Source: Punica granatum (lineage: Eukaryota > Streptophyta > Magnoliopsida > Myrtales > Lythraceae). Taken from it: 64,000 bases of DNA. A program made the position numbers and the translations under genes. Below, in pieces: positions 11,797 to 21,291 of the stretch. Position 1 is the first letter of the stretch. Each line of letters starts with the position of its first letter. The stretch spans positions 4,936,376 to 5,000,375 of the forward strand of contig NC_045133.1 in assembly GCF_007655135.1 (NCBI RefSeq), read 5' to 3'. The notes beneath the pieces were generated by a model. The model searched no databases. It saw only the letters and a list, made by a program, of their open reading frames with translations, and was not told the origin of the DNA.

Positions 11797-13578
11797 CTAC
11801 AGCTTCTCAGTCAGCCTGATCATGAATGAATTTACTGAACCTGCATCGAGAACAATCCATGAAGATTCAAAGAGTTCATGGAAGAAATCTGCTCCAATCT
11901 CCTCAGCTGCATTTCTGAATGCAATGCCAAATGCGTTGCCCTGAACTGCCCCAAGCCTAGGCTTCCCGCAAACTCCAACGATCAATATCTTATTTGGATC
12001 TTGAGACAGGCAAGCACAAAGAAGTGGCTTCATTCTTGCTCCTTTCTCTTTCAAGGCGTCCATCAGAAAGTAACAGAATTTAGTCAAAGCTTGGGGATAC
12101 GCCAGCAACTTCGTGTCAAACGAATCTTGAATCTTCACCCACCTGAATTTTCGACCGCTTCTTATCGAGCCTTTCTTGGTTATTGCTGCACTTCCTTGTC
12201 TCAGGATCGCACGCTGTATCTTAATAGCATGTTGCATGCCAGCCTTGAGCTTGTCCAAGTTGCCCAACGACAAGGCATCATATGCTTCTCCAAATTGTTT
12301 GGAAGCGCAAGAACCATCAGATTTCACAAATGATTCAAGCAGTGCTGTGACCCCATATACTACATCTGCCGCAGACACCTTGGAACTGTAACCATGGACC
12401 CGCAGGAAGCTGCGATAGTAGAAATTATTTAGTCCATACTCAGGTAGAAACCGTTCAAACTCATCTTTCATCTTCCTCTTCACTTCCAGCTTCATGTACT
12501 GGAACTTTTGCTGGCAATCCTTGAGTGCGAAACCCATTCGGGCAAGAAGAAGTTGGAGCTTCTTCATACCATTGTCACTCCACGTCTTTAATTTGGTTGC
12601 TATATACGAAGAACACAACATGGAATCAAATAAATTCCATTCCTGCAGCAACATCAATCTAGGCTCATCTTCATATGCAATCCTAGAGGATTCTGGGGCA
12701 CGAATCTTTGTGCCGTCTTTGAGAGTGACAGAACTTACTAGATCTAAATTTCCTGAACTGTTAATGTGCTGCTCCAGCTCCATAACCCCAGCTTGGTACC
12801 TCTCATCGGTTAGCCTCTCATGCACAAATTGGTCTGTCAGCGATACACAAGCCAACCACAGCAGTTCATTGGTGTTCTTCCTCAAAGAGTGGGACAAGTC
12901 ATACATCAGACACCCAGAAGGCTTCCCGTGAAACGTCCCCATGTGATAGTAGTCCTTCTTCAGCTTCTTATAAAGCTTGACAGGGTCTTCAGCATCCTCT
13001 TCAGCGACCCTCCTCCGTTTCCTCGAACCACTCCCATTTTCCTCTTCCTCACTGTCACTGTAGCTCTCATCTTCACTGTCCAAATTGTCATCAACCTCAT
13101 CATCACTATTCAAATCACTCGCACTTGCCAAAGCTGACACATCAAAATCATAGGCCAAATCAGCCTGCTGCTCATCATCCCTCGTGTAAAGAACCACCAC
13201 CTGCTCATTTTGTTCACTCAAATTATGCAGGTGAATGGGGCGATGGCTATCCACTACAAAAACCCGAGCTGCAGAGCCCAAATTCAGGATCTGCCGCAAG
13301 TCCCGGTGGCATCCCCAATTAATGAGAAGAATCGAAACCGGACTGTCAGAAGAACTCAAACTGGGTCCAGTGTATTCATGGATTTCCCGAAAGGACGATA
13401 CCGGGTAGCAGGCATACTGGATAGAATCAGACTCGAGGACATGGAAGATGATTTTAAGGGCACAGAGCGAGTCCGCATCCGAAGTCGAAGGGAAGATGAG
13501 CAGGGGCGAACCCGGCGCAGACACAGCAGATTCACGGAGTCGGGAATAAAATAACTCGACCCTCTGCTCTCTCACCAT
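11797..13578 (-). CDS. CDC45: Cell division control protein 45 (CMG helicase subunit)
   Basis: Single uninterrupted reading frame of 593 residues. CDC45 binds MCM2-7 and GINS to form the replicative helicase and is needed for origin firing. The N-terminal DHH-like phosphoesterase fold shows DADSLCALKI, LLINWGCHRDL and VFVVDSHRPIHLHN; a long acidic Ser/Asp/Glu insert with an RKRRR basic patch follows (about 150-190); then GTFHGKPSGCLMYDL, WLACVSLTDQFVHERL, EWNLFDSM and the C-terminal GKPRLGAVQGNAFGIAFR block, ending IRLTEKL. Length and lack of introns agree with plant CDC45. The start MVREQRVELFYSRLRE is the family's normal N-terminus. An E2F-type site lies about 525 bases upstream, consistent with S-phase expression. 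Confidence 0.97.
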   Translation of the reverse strand: MVREQRVELFYSRLRESAVSAPGSPLLIFPSTSDADSLCALKIIFHVLESDSIQYACYPVSSFREIHEYTGPSLSSSDSPVSILLINWGCHRDLRQILNLGSAARVFVVDSHRPIHLHNLSEQNEQVVVLYTRDDEQQADLAYDFDVSALASASDLNSDDEVDDNLDSEDESYSDSEEEENGSGSRKRRRVAEEDAEDPVKLYKKLKKDYYHMGTFHGKPSGCLMYDLSHSLRKNTNELLWLACVSLTDQFVHERLTDERYQAGVMELEQHINSSGNLDLVSSVTLKDGTKIRAPESSRIAYEDEPRLMLLQEWNLFDSMLCSSYIATKLKTWSDNGMKKLQLLLARMGFALKDCQQKFQYMKLEVKRKMKDEFERFLPEYGLNNFYYRSFLRVHGYSSKVSAADVVYGVTALLESFVKSDGSCASKQFGEAYDALSLGNLDKLKAGMQHAIKIQRAILRQGSAAITKKGSIRSGRKFRWVKIQDSFDTKLLAYPQALTKFCYFLMDALKEKGARMKPLLCACLSQDPNKILIVGVCGKPRLGAVQGNAFGIAFRNAAEEIGADFFHELFESSWIVLDAGSVNSFMIRLTEKL

Positions 13579-13964
13579 AGTGCCTCAACCAACAAAAGCC
13601 CTCCCCAAAATTCTCACATAAAACCCTAGCTAATTTCAGCTGCAGCAAGAAGTGCACAACTCAAATGAAACCAGCTTGGGCTAAATTAAGCTTCTTCGCA
13701 GTTGGGACATCGGAGGAATAGCATGGGGAACGTGGTCCCGAACTATGAGGCCCTATCGGATAAAAGACACAATGCGGACCAATTCAGGAGATATTTTGAC
13801 ATTGAAGAGCTGGATAAAGCTCTGCAGAGCAAAGAGGGAACAAAGAGAAGACGTTCCGGGAGAAGGGCAGGGTTAGGATGAGGAGTACCTGAAGCTCTTC
13901 GGCAGGAAGAGGAAGAGGAAATGCCGGCGGCTGTTCTCTCGGAGCCTCCAATCCGATCTCTTAG

Positions 13965-13966
<2 letters not shown>

Positions 13967-14010
<44 letters not shown>
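13967..14010. repeat. (AG)n microsatellite
   Basis: Twenty-two AG units upstream of CDC45. Reading frames drawn through it (Ser-Leu repeats on the minus strand) are artefacts of the repeat. Confidence 0.95.
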
Positions 14011-14014
<4 letters not shown>

Positions 14015-14103
14015 CAAGCGAGGGAAAGAAGGACAGAGAGACAATAAAAATGAATGTTTTTTGAATTTTATGAAAATTCAAATATTTTGAGGCGCCGGAA
14101 ACG

Positions 14104-14111
14104 TTTGGCGC
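14104..14111. promoter_or_regulatory. E2F-type site upstream of CDC45
   Basis: TTTGGCGC fits the E2F/DP consensus TTTSSCGC. It sits in a GC-rich island next to a second GGCGCC at 14091, about 525 bases upstream of the CDC45 start codon. CDC45 is a known E2F-regulated gene in plants and animals. Whether this site lies in the promoter or is too far upstream depends on the unmapped transcription start. Confidence 0.5.
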
Positions 14112-14186
14112 CATAGAGGAGGAGGAATCCTCTGCTTCGAGCTTGCCGTGGTCCATACTGACCCTCTCCTGAACCGTCCGATTCAT

Positions 14187-15727
14187 ACGCGTTCCTCATT
14201 TGACTCTCTTTCCTCGTTTGGTATCATTACTTGCATATTGGTAGCGTCCGCATTATCAAAATATGCGCCGGCACCATGAGAGTCGTGGACTTGGGTGATT
14301 GCATCTATAGCTCGGGAACCACCGTCAAGCGAATAGGCCCAGCCGACAGGGTCGTTCTTGACTGCATGATGATCTAGCTGCTCAATCGACCCCACATGAC
14401 CTTGATATGGCATGTCACGTACTGCGGCTCGGATTGGCCTCTGGCAGAGTTTTTCTTTGGTGATTATGATTCCAACAACTGTCAGCTAGGCATAGGACGA
14501 TTCGAATTCTACGTTTTCTAATGAGTATCATATAAGAAGCTAGATCACGCAAGCCTGATGATCATTGCAACACATTAGGGCCGAGAGGTGGGTCGGATCC
14601 CCCGCCCATCACCTTCGAACTTGACTGACCATCGTATGTGCTCCTAACGATGCCAACCTCACAGAAAGAACTCTCCAATCTTCGTTGGTGATAACCTACG
14701 GCAATGACAGCCTTTGAAGGCCACATCAGCTAAGGGTTGATGCGGGTGATGCTGAAGCTGTCAGCGTGGTTCTTCAATTGTTTGGTATCGTTGGCCAGCC
14801 GAGCAGATGACCTCTGGCAGCTCACGGCTACTCAAAGACGATGGTCATTAAAATTGGTCCACTGATAAATTGGATCGATTCAAATGGTTTGCTAACATTT
14901 CCGGCAGGTATATGTTGTGGCTAGATGGCTTCTTTGGACCCCGATTGGTCCTTCTTGCGTTTTAATCATTATCATCGGATCATCATGATTTGAGTGAACA
15001 GGGAGATCTCAATGATATGATGAGCAAAGTGACGAGATAGAAAAGAGAAACTCATTCTTCTCAAACTGGATGCAATGTGGTTCGAGTTTTAGGCTGGTTT
15101 ACTCGTTGACAATAGGGAAAGACACGCATTCCATTCGGTTTTAGCCAAATATTGTATTGAACTACAGATCCTGTCTGATTCGACTACGGTGCAAGGCAGA
15201 TTATCCCTGAACCAACTGATGTACCCAGCTCGGTTTAATCAAAGCAATGACATCCTTATTCAATCTTTAGAAATTAGAAACCTCAACAAGACAACAATGG
15301 TGTTTGGAAAGTTTCAAACACTCAGAACAGAAATCTGTGGAGCTGCTCTGCTCAGCTAATAATCTAATCCCGATGGTAGATATATGGAAACACTTTTAAA
15401 ACTGCTCGGAAAATTTCCGATGAGTAATCTGAATACGAACTGTTTCATCGATCAAATAGAACCATAGGGATTCCACTTGGAAAAAAAAAACCATTGGGAA
15501 TATAAAATTTTAAACAGTATGCTGCAACAGTGATTCAGATAATAATACAGTGGGAGTTGCATAATGGAACCGAACCTCAGTTATAAGAAAATGGCGTGCC
15601 GGTTGAAGAAGATGGAATCGAACTTATAATCAGTTGCTCAGAAAGAAAAGATCTTTGGGAAGGTATTTACAGGTTGCGGGTTCCGAATCTGCTGTTCACC
15701 ATAGAAATTTTGAGGCCTGTCGGGTTT
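14187..15727. other. Intergenic region between CDC45 and RIN4
   Basis: Contains the 3' flank of RIN4 and distal upstream DNA of CDC45. Short open frames, such as a minus-strand frame at 14183-14413, match nothing recognisable. No RNA gene or transposon ends were identified. Confidence 0.45.
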
Positions 15728-17349
15728 TCACTTTCTTCCCCATGGGAAGCAACAACCGCCCTGAATGAAGCAAGGCAGCAATACACATCAGAAAAAGCAG
15801 AAGGGTGAATGCACAAAAATGAGTTGTAGGCGAGTTAGCGTACCATTGGTTCCTCATTTCCAGTGGGCTTTTTGGGTCCGTTATAAGGTGACCCGGGGAA
15901 CCTGCCTGGCGACATTCCAGCACCTCGCTGATGCTTCTCCTCCCTCGCCTTGTTGAAAATTTGAGTATAACCGTCGCCCATAGATGGGTTCTGCGCATTC
16001 CATTCTCCGAACTTCGGGAGAGCAACTCCTCTATCAAACTGCTTAGGATTATTCAATTTTTGTTAGTTCCTAAGCATGACATTAGTAAATAACAGGGATA
16101 TGAAACGAACTTGCATCAACAGGGAAGCGCGCAGCTATGAATATATTTGGTTCTAGAAAAATGACCCTCAGTTTCCACTTTTCTCATCTCAACTTATAAG
16201 GGATACGCGGCAGATCAATCGCATGCCATCATGCTAAAGAGATAAACTGGCCAGAGAATTTCGGAGTGGAAGAATTTACATTTCCATTTCCTGGAGAAAG
16301 AGGACTCGTCCGGGGTCTCCCTGGAGTTGCATAGCTGCTCTCATACGAGCCCTTTCCTTCCCGGGTGGGCAACGTGGCCGAGCTTCTGCTGGAGTCTTTT
16401 CCTTGGTGCCGATGAGGGGACTGTTCAAAGCTATGCTGAGACCCAGCACTGTCCTTACCGGCTCTCTTTTGCAATTCGCCATAGTTCGGGCGTCCTGGAC
16501 TTCCCTGATTCGAAGGATTCGTGTTCGAATTATGCATTCTGACATCGGGATTGTTATCTTTCCGAGCAGGGGAACTTGAGTATCGTCCATGATAACCGTG
16601 ATCTGCCCTCATTTTCCGCTCTTGCGGCAACCTATGGCCGGATCCCTGGCCTTGTGGTTCATGAGGTGGAGTTCTCATCCTACTGGCTGGGCCTTCATTT
16701 TTCATATCATGTGTTGGAGTTCTAGGAGTAGGCCTGAAATGTGAAGCTTGAGTACGAGGAGATCTGCTGTCTTCAGAGAGTAAATAAGGACTCTCTTGCG
16801 GGTCGTTCGGGTTATGTGGCTTGGCCCCACCCCGGCCCTTCCGGGCATTTTCAAAGCATAACGTGTAACCAATGTCCTCTCCAGTGTTCCAGTTTCCGAA
16901 CTTCGGCACAGCCGCCCGTTGCTGCAAACACGAACGACAACAGCAAAGTACTTGTTCGTGAAAACGTTCGGAATTAACCGCTAACGCAATTATGAATCCG
17001 ACCAAACTCGTCAGTTACAGAATTCTTTCATGCATTGTGAGCTGAAAATCAATACAAAGCAAACATGAAATGATGAAAAACATCGAAACAAAAGCCTTTC
17101 AAGATGTTCATTCCAATCTTACAGCTCTACCTGATATACTCAAACCTGAACTTCGAAATAACTAGTGGAATGTGGAAGTTAGCGTCTTTGACTGATTGAT
17201 GAACAAGTTGCAAATTTCAAACAGTTGCTCTCATCAATTTAGTGCAAAAGCAAAGAGCTTTTCGGCTTTATAGAACAAAACAAAAGACAAAGGCTTAAAC
17301 TTTAGGCAATGAGAGGAAAGACAAGACAAGGAAATGTACTCACAGCCAT
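15728..17349 (-). CDS. RIN4: RPM1-interacting protein 4 (RIN4)
   Basis: Plasma-membrane immune regulator that bacterial effectors modify and NLR receptors guard. Four coding exons on the minus strand: 17349-17344 (only Met-Ala), 16921-16280, 16038-15844 and 15760-15728 (stop TGA), in frame, 291 residues. The N-terminal NOI domain carries VPKFGNW (7-13) and DIGYTLCFENARKGR; the C-terminal NOI domain carries LPKFGEW (223-229) and DGYTQIFNKAREEK, whose Thr241 corresponds to the regulatory Thr166 of Arabidopsis RIN4. Between them lies a long disordered, Pro/Ser/Arg-rich linker. The last exon encodes GGCCFPWGRK, whose paired Cys (284-285) fit the C-terminal acylation signal for membrane anchoring. 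The two-codon first exon was chosen because ATGGCT is followed by a GTGAGT donor and the family begins MA. Confidence 0.93.
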
Positions 17350-17518
17350 TGAAGGGAATCCTCGGATACAAAACCTCCCTCTGAAACCCAACAAGAACCT
17401 TCCAACCCCTTCAATAACCCAACAATGGCTGAAGCAGAGAGGGAGAGAGGAGGAAGAAGAAGGAAGACAGAGCTTGCAGAAGAAACTGAAACGGAGGATG
17501 GAGGGCTTTTATCAAACA

Positions 17519-17850
17519 TTGACCATGACCCACCACCAGATATCAGGTTTGACCATTCACCCTCCCCTCCCCTCCCTTCCCTTCTTCTCTCATCCGTTCT
17601 GTCACGCGGCCATTTTTGTTACCTCAAGAAATGCTAAGAACCTAATTTAAAAATAAAAAATAAAAATGGCTTGGTCTGCGTTGACACATCGTATCTCTTA
17701 GCTGTCGGGTTTTGGTGTAACGCCGTCAACGGGGCTGGTCATGAGATGGGAGCGAGGCTGAGATGACCGTTGGAGGTTATGACGGAGTCGTGACTGCGAG
17801 TTGACCGTTAAAAGGGACAGTCCGATCCCATGTCCTGTTTGTGGGTTGAC
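17519..17850. promoter_or_regulatory. Cluster of W-box cores upstream of RIN4
   Basis: Six TTGAC cores occur within 330 bases, 170-500 bases upstream of the RIN4 start codon: TTGACC at 17519, 17549 and 17801, TTGACA at 17681 and 17846, and a minus-strand core at 17725-17729. WRKY factors bind TTGAC(C/T), which is common in defence gene promoters. Three of the six match the full consensus. Function is inferred from motif density only. Confidence 0.5.
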
Positions 17851-18051
17851 AGAGTCTTTAGGTTGTCTTTGCTTAATTAACTCTCATCCTTCCCTTCTCC
17901 ATTGCCAGCCTCATACCCTTCCCCCCATTTCCTTTTTCTTTCCTTTTTCTTTTCTTTTTTTAATTTCCTTCCAAAATTTACTAGTTCTTTTGAGGGAAAA
18001 AAAATTGACAGACAATCTCGTCTAAAATCAAAATGTTTCAAATTCAATTCT

Positions 18052-19119
18052 TCATAACGTCATTTCCATCTTATTTTTCATTATATTATTCATTTACTAT
18101 ATTCATAAGTCTTCTTTATTTTATCCCCTTTTTAAATATATTTTTACATCGTCATCATTTCTATCCTGCAATCCTTGCATCTATTTTGATTAGTCGGCCG
18201 GTTCCAAAAATTGGACTCCATGCATCCCCATTTAATACACGTCAATCGACAATTTCTCCTTCTTTAGTAGAAAAGCAAAAAATTATAAGATAGTGAGAGT
18301 CATTTTGACCAACATATCTGATTTTTTTTTCCTCCTTCTAAGACTCGACCGATTCGATGGTTCCAATCATTTTCACCAGCCACAAGAGAAGGTTCAAGCT
18401 TGTTTGATTTCGATGTTGGAATCCATTGAGACAGAATATCGAAAAGAAGATATCAACTTGGATATGGTCATTTCAAGCGGCGCTGGAGATGCTATCCAAG
18501 AGTTGCACATGTTTTGGGCGGGTGCCCCACTTTTGCCGTACAAAAAATCTTCTTGACCTTGTCTTGTTAACCCAAAAAAAAAAAAAAAAAAAACTCCCAC
18601 GTTCCCATCTTATTTATCATTCTTGTATTCCTTTGCTAAACTCATAAATCTTCCTTACAATTAGAAAAGTTTATCCATCTTTTGAATTTTTACATTGTCG
18701 TCAATTGTCATATCCATCATGCAATGCTTCTGATCGGTCGAGTGGTTCAAAGAACACGGACCGAGAACTCAACATTTTACATGCCAAAAGTTGGGCCCCA
18801 TGCGTCCCCATTCAATACAAGTCAATCAACATTCAAAAATCTTCTTCTTTAGTTATATAACACAAAAAATGTGTGATAGTAACAGTCATGTTGACAGACA
18901 TATCGGAAGACTCGAGCTTGTTTTGATTTCGATGTTTCGAATCCGTCGAGACGAATCACAAAGAAAAGACATCGACTTGGACTTGGTCATTTCAACATTT
19001 TAAGAGGGAAGCCTCAGTTGCTATGCAGAGTTAATTGCAAAATGTTTTGGGACTTGGGTGGGTGCCCCAAACCCACTTTTGCCATCCAACAAATCTACTT
19101 GACCTTTTCTTGTTTAAGG
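18052..19119. repeat. Diverged tandem duplication, two units of about 520-540 bases
   Basis: Unit 1 (about 18052-18575) and unit 2 (about 18596-19119) align in order along their length. Shared landmarks are CATCTTATTT, TTTTTACAT(C/T)GTC, CATGC(A/G)TCCCCATT, TGTTTGATTTCGATGTT versus TGTTTTGATTTCGATGTT, ACTTGGA(T/C)(A/T)TGGTCATTTCAA and GGGTGCCCC. Overlapping short frames in both units read similarly (EDINLDMVIS and KDIDLDLVIST) but no longer frame is kept. No known gene or transposon family was recognised. Confidence 0.75.
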
Positions 19120-19375
19120 AAAACGTTGACTTTCATCGACATGCTTTCCAATAACTCATGGAGAATTCCTTCTCATAAAGTCAAAGGTCTAAACGGTGAG
19201 ACAGGAATCTAAACTAAATAAATAAATAAACAAATTTAGGAAGTTATACAGCTTGATGTGGACAACCTTCGGGCTGCTCTTTTTAAAAAAAAAAATTTGT
19301 AAGGAAGTTCAATCACATTAAGATAAAATCAAGAGAAAATCAAGCTGATGAGGACAAGAGCTAGTCTGTGTACTC

Positions 19376-19583
19376 CCGAAGGAAGCAATGATGCATAATT
19401 CGCTAGCCAATCTCTATTCCCTTTCCAAAACACATATTCAGGCACAATTGATCGGTCTTTATGGAGCAGAGCCCGAATATCTCGAACCAAAGCTTCACGT
19501 CCGCCCATCTGAGTTCGATTGGAGCACAAGAGATTATACACCACCTCCGAATACACCACCTCCGAGTCACCCTCTAGAATCAC
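19376..19583 (-). mobile_element. Possible RNase H-like retroelement fragment
   Basis: The minus-strand frame reads ILEGDSEVVYSEVV, ALVRDIRALL and VFWKGNRDWLANYASLL. This order, an EGDS strand, a DI..LL helix and an N..AN..A helix, resembles the RNase H-type domain (RVT_3) attached to plant LINEs. It is about 70 residues with no partner domain nearby. The match is weak and from memory. Confidence 0.4.
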
Positions 19584-21291
19584 CTTAAGAACACACTTGT
19601 TCGGACCACCTCTTTAACGATAGATATATACGAAATTAGCAATTTCATCATATGATTTGCATCATTAATAGGAAAAAAAGAAAAAATAATAATTACGAAA
19701 TGCCAAAGCAGTTAATTAATTGTATTCGATATAAGCAGATTTCACTTTGTAGTTTGTAGTAATTACAATGGTTTGAAATCCACCTAAAGCAACCTCAGAG
19801 CTAAGTTGATTACTGAACATGAATAAATCCAACCATTAGGCTGAGGCCAAAGTCACGGTATTAGAGAGAAGGACAAAAAAAAAAGAAAAAAAAAGGAAAG
19901 ATGATCCTGGTTTTCTAATATTTAAGTGGATTGGTCGCCACATTGATTGAGCAGTTGATATGTCGCGCAAGGATTTGATGAAGAACAGTGTAATTGCCTT
20001 ATAGTTTATTTGTAGCTGTAATCCAATTAGATTCTAGCGGATTTTTTTTATCATTTTCTTTTCGTTAAATGGATTTTTTTTTTTATCATTTGTCATCTAT
20101 CTCAGCTAATTAATTAGATTAATTATCATTTTTTACTAATTTTAATTATCCTAAGGAAAATTTTGTGTCATTTTCTTGCATCCATCAGTATCATATTGTC
20201 TGTGCAACATCATCTCCCATATGTAATTTTCCCCGTATGCTTATTTTCCAAGCATATAAAAGCATTTGCAACCAACATAGATTGGTTCAAACAGTTCGAC
20301 GCTTGTTATGTTTAAGCAAGTTCTCGGGTTCATTTTTTTGTGAAGTTATATTTTAAGGAAAAACAACAGTGTATGATACCGCAAGTTGCAATCCTTTGCT
20401 TGGTGTTCAATTGATTCAAAACGCGTAACTAAGTAACAAAAGAAGCTTTGAGAATATTACTAAAGCATATTTTGTGGCCAGATTGACGAGGACATGGACC
20501 ATCTATTCTTCCCTTGTCAAGTCACTGGTGCTCTCTGGTTGAGTTCGTTAGCATGAGCGGGATATCATAAGAATGTGACGTACTGTTTGGGACTCGTGAT
20601 GTGTAGACCAGGCGGGGTGATTTGTCCGGAACCTCCTCCGATGATTAAGTCAGTAAGTTGCTCTCTTCCTTGGTATCTTTACTTATCTAGTTCTGGCCTG
20701 ACCATAGGTTCGAGTCCAGCAGTAGGGCCAAGCACAAAGAGAGTCCAGTCAGTCCAGCACGCGGCCCCGTGCAACTACTTACGGGTTAGATGTCTCAAGT
20801 CGCTGCTGTTGGGCCCGATGTAATGATTGACTCAGTCCACCGCTAATATGATGGACTGTGCTTATGTAACAATCTGTCGTGTATATGTTGTGCTGTGAGA
20901 TATGTCGCATCTCTTACTATACGTGACAGACAGGCATTTTGCTAAAAATAAGATGTTGCTGCAACAGAACGATTTTGCAAGCAATTGGATTGAATTTTGC
21001 AGCAGAATTCAATAACAGAAAGTGCAGACGGGAATAGAAAATCACACAAACAATGACAGAGATGAGGACATGCTTCAAGCCAATTAATGGGAAACCGTTA
21101 ATACTTATCGGATGATGTTCAGATGCCAGATAGAAAAATGCATGCAACCTCGGACCATTATATAAATCCTCTGGCAAGTTACAATTGGATATTGAGAAGT
21201 TAACTAAGGAACACAAAATCATATCCTTAAACCTCATTGTTCTCGTTTGGGATTTTGATTAATTGTGTCGTGGGGTGTGATTAACAGAGAG
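19584..21291. other. Intergenic region upstream of the STP gene
   Basis: AT-rich to about 20500, then a patch of more balanced base composition (20560-20830) with no recognisable protein. The STP promoter should be in the last few hundred bases; TATAAAT at 21161-21167 is a possible TATA element, 125 bases before the ATG. Confidence 0.4.

Noticed and set aside
13723..13881. Plus-strand ORF of 52 codons starting MGNVVPNYEALS upstream of CDC45
   Set aside because: Short, no recognised family, GC-rich promoter-like DNA; no splice partner found.
13743..14186. Minus-strand ORF of 147 codons
   Set aside because: Its central Ser-Leu repeat is only the translation of the GA microsatellite, and the rest shows no similarity.
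20575..20823. ORF with Pro/Ser-rich product upstream of the STP gene
   Set aside because: No homology recognised, no neighbouring exons.
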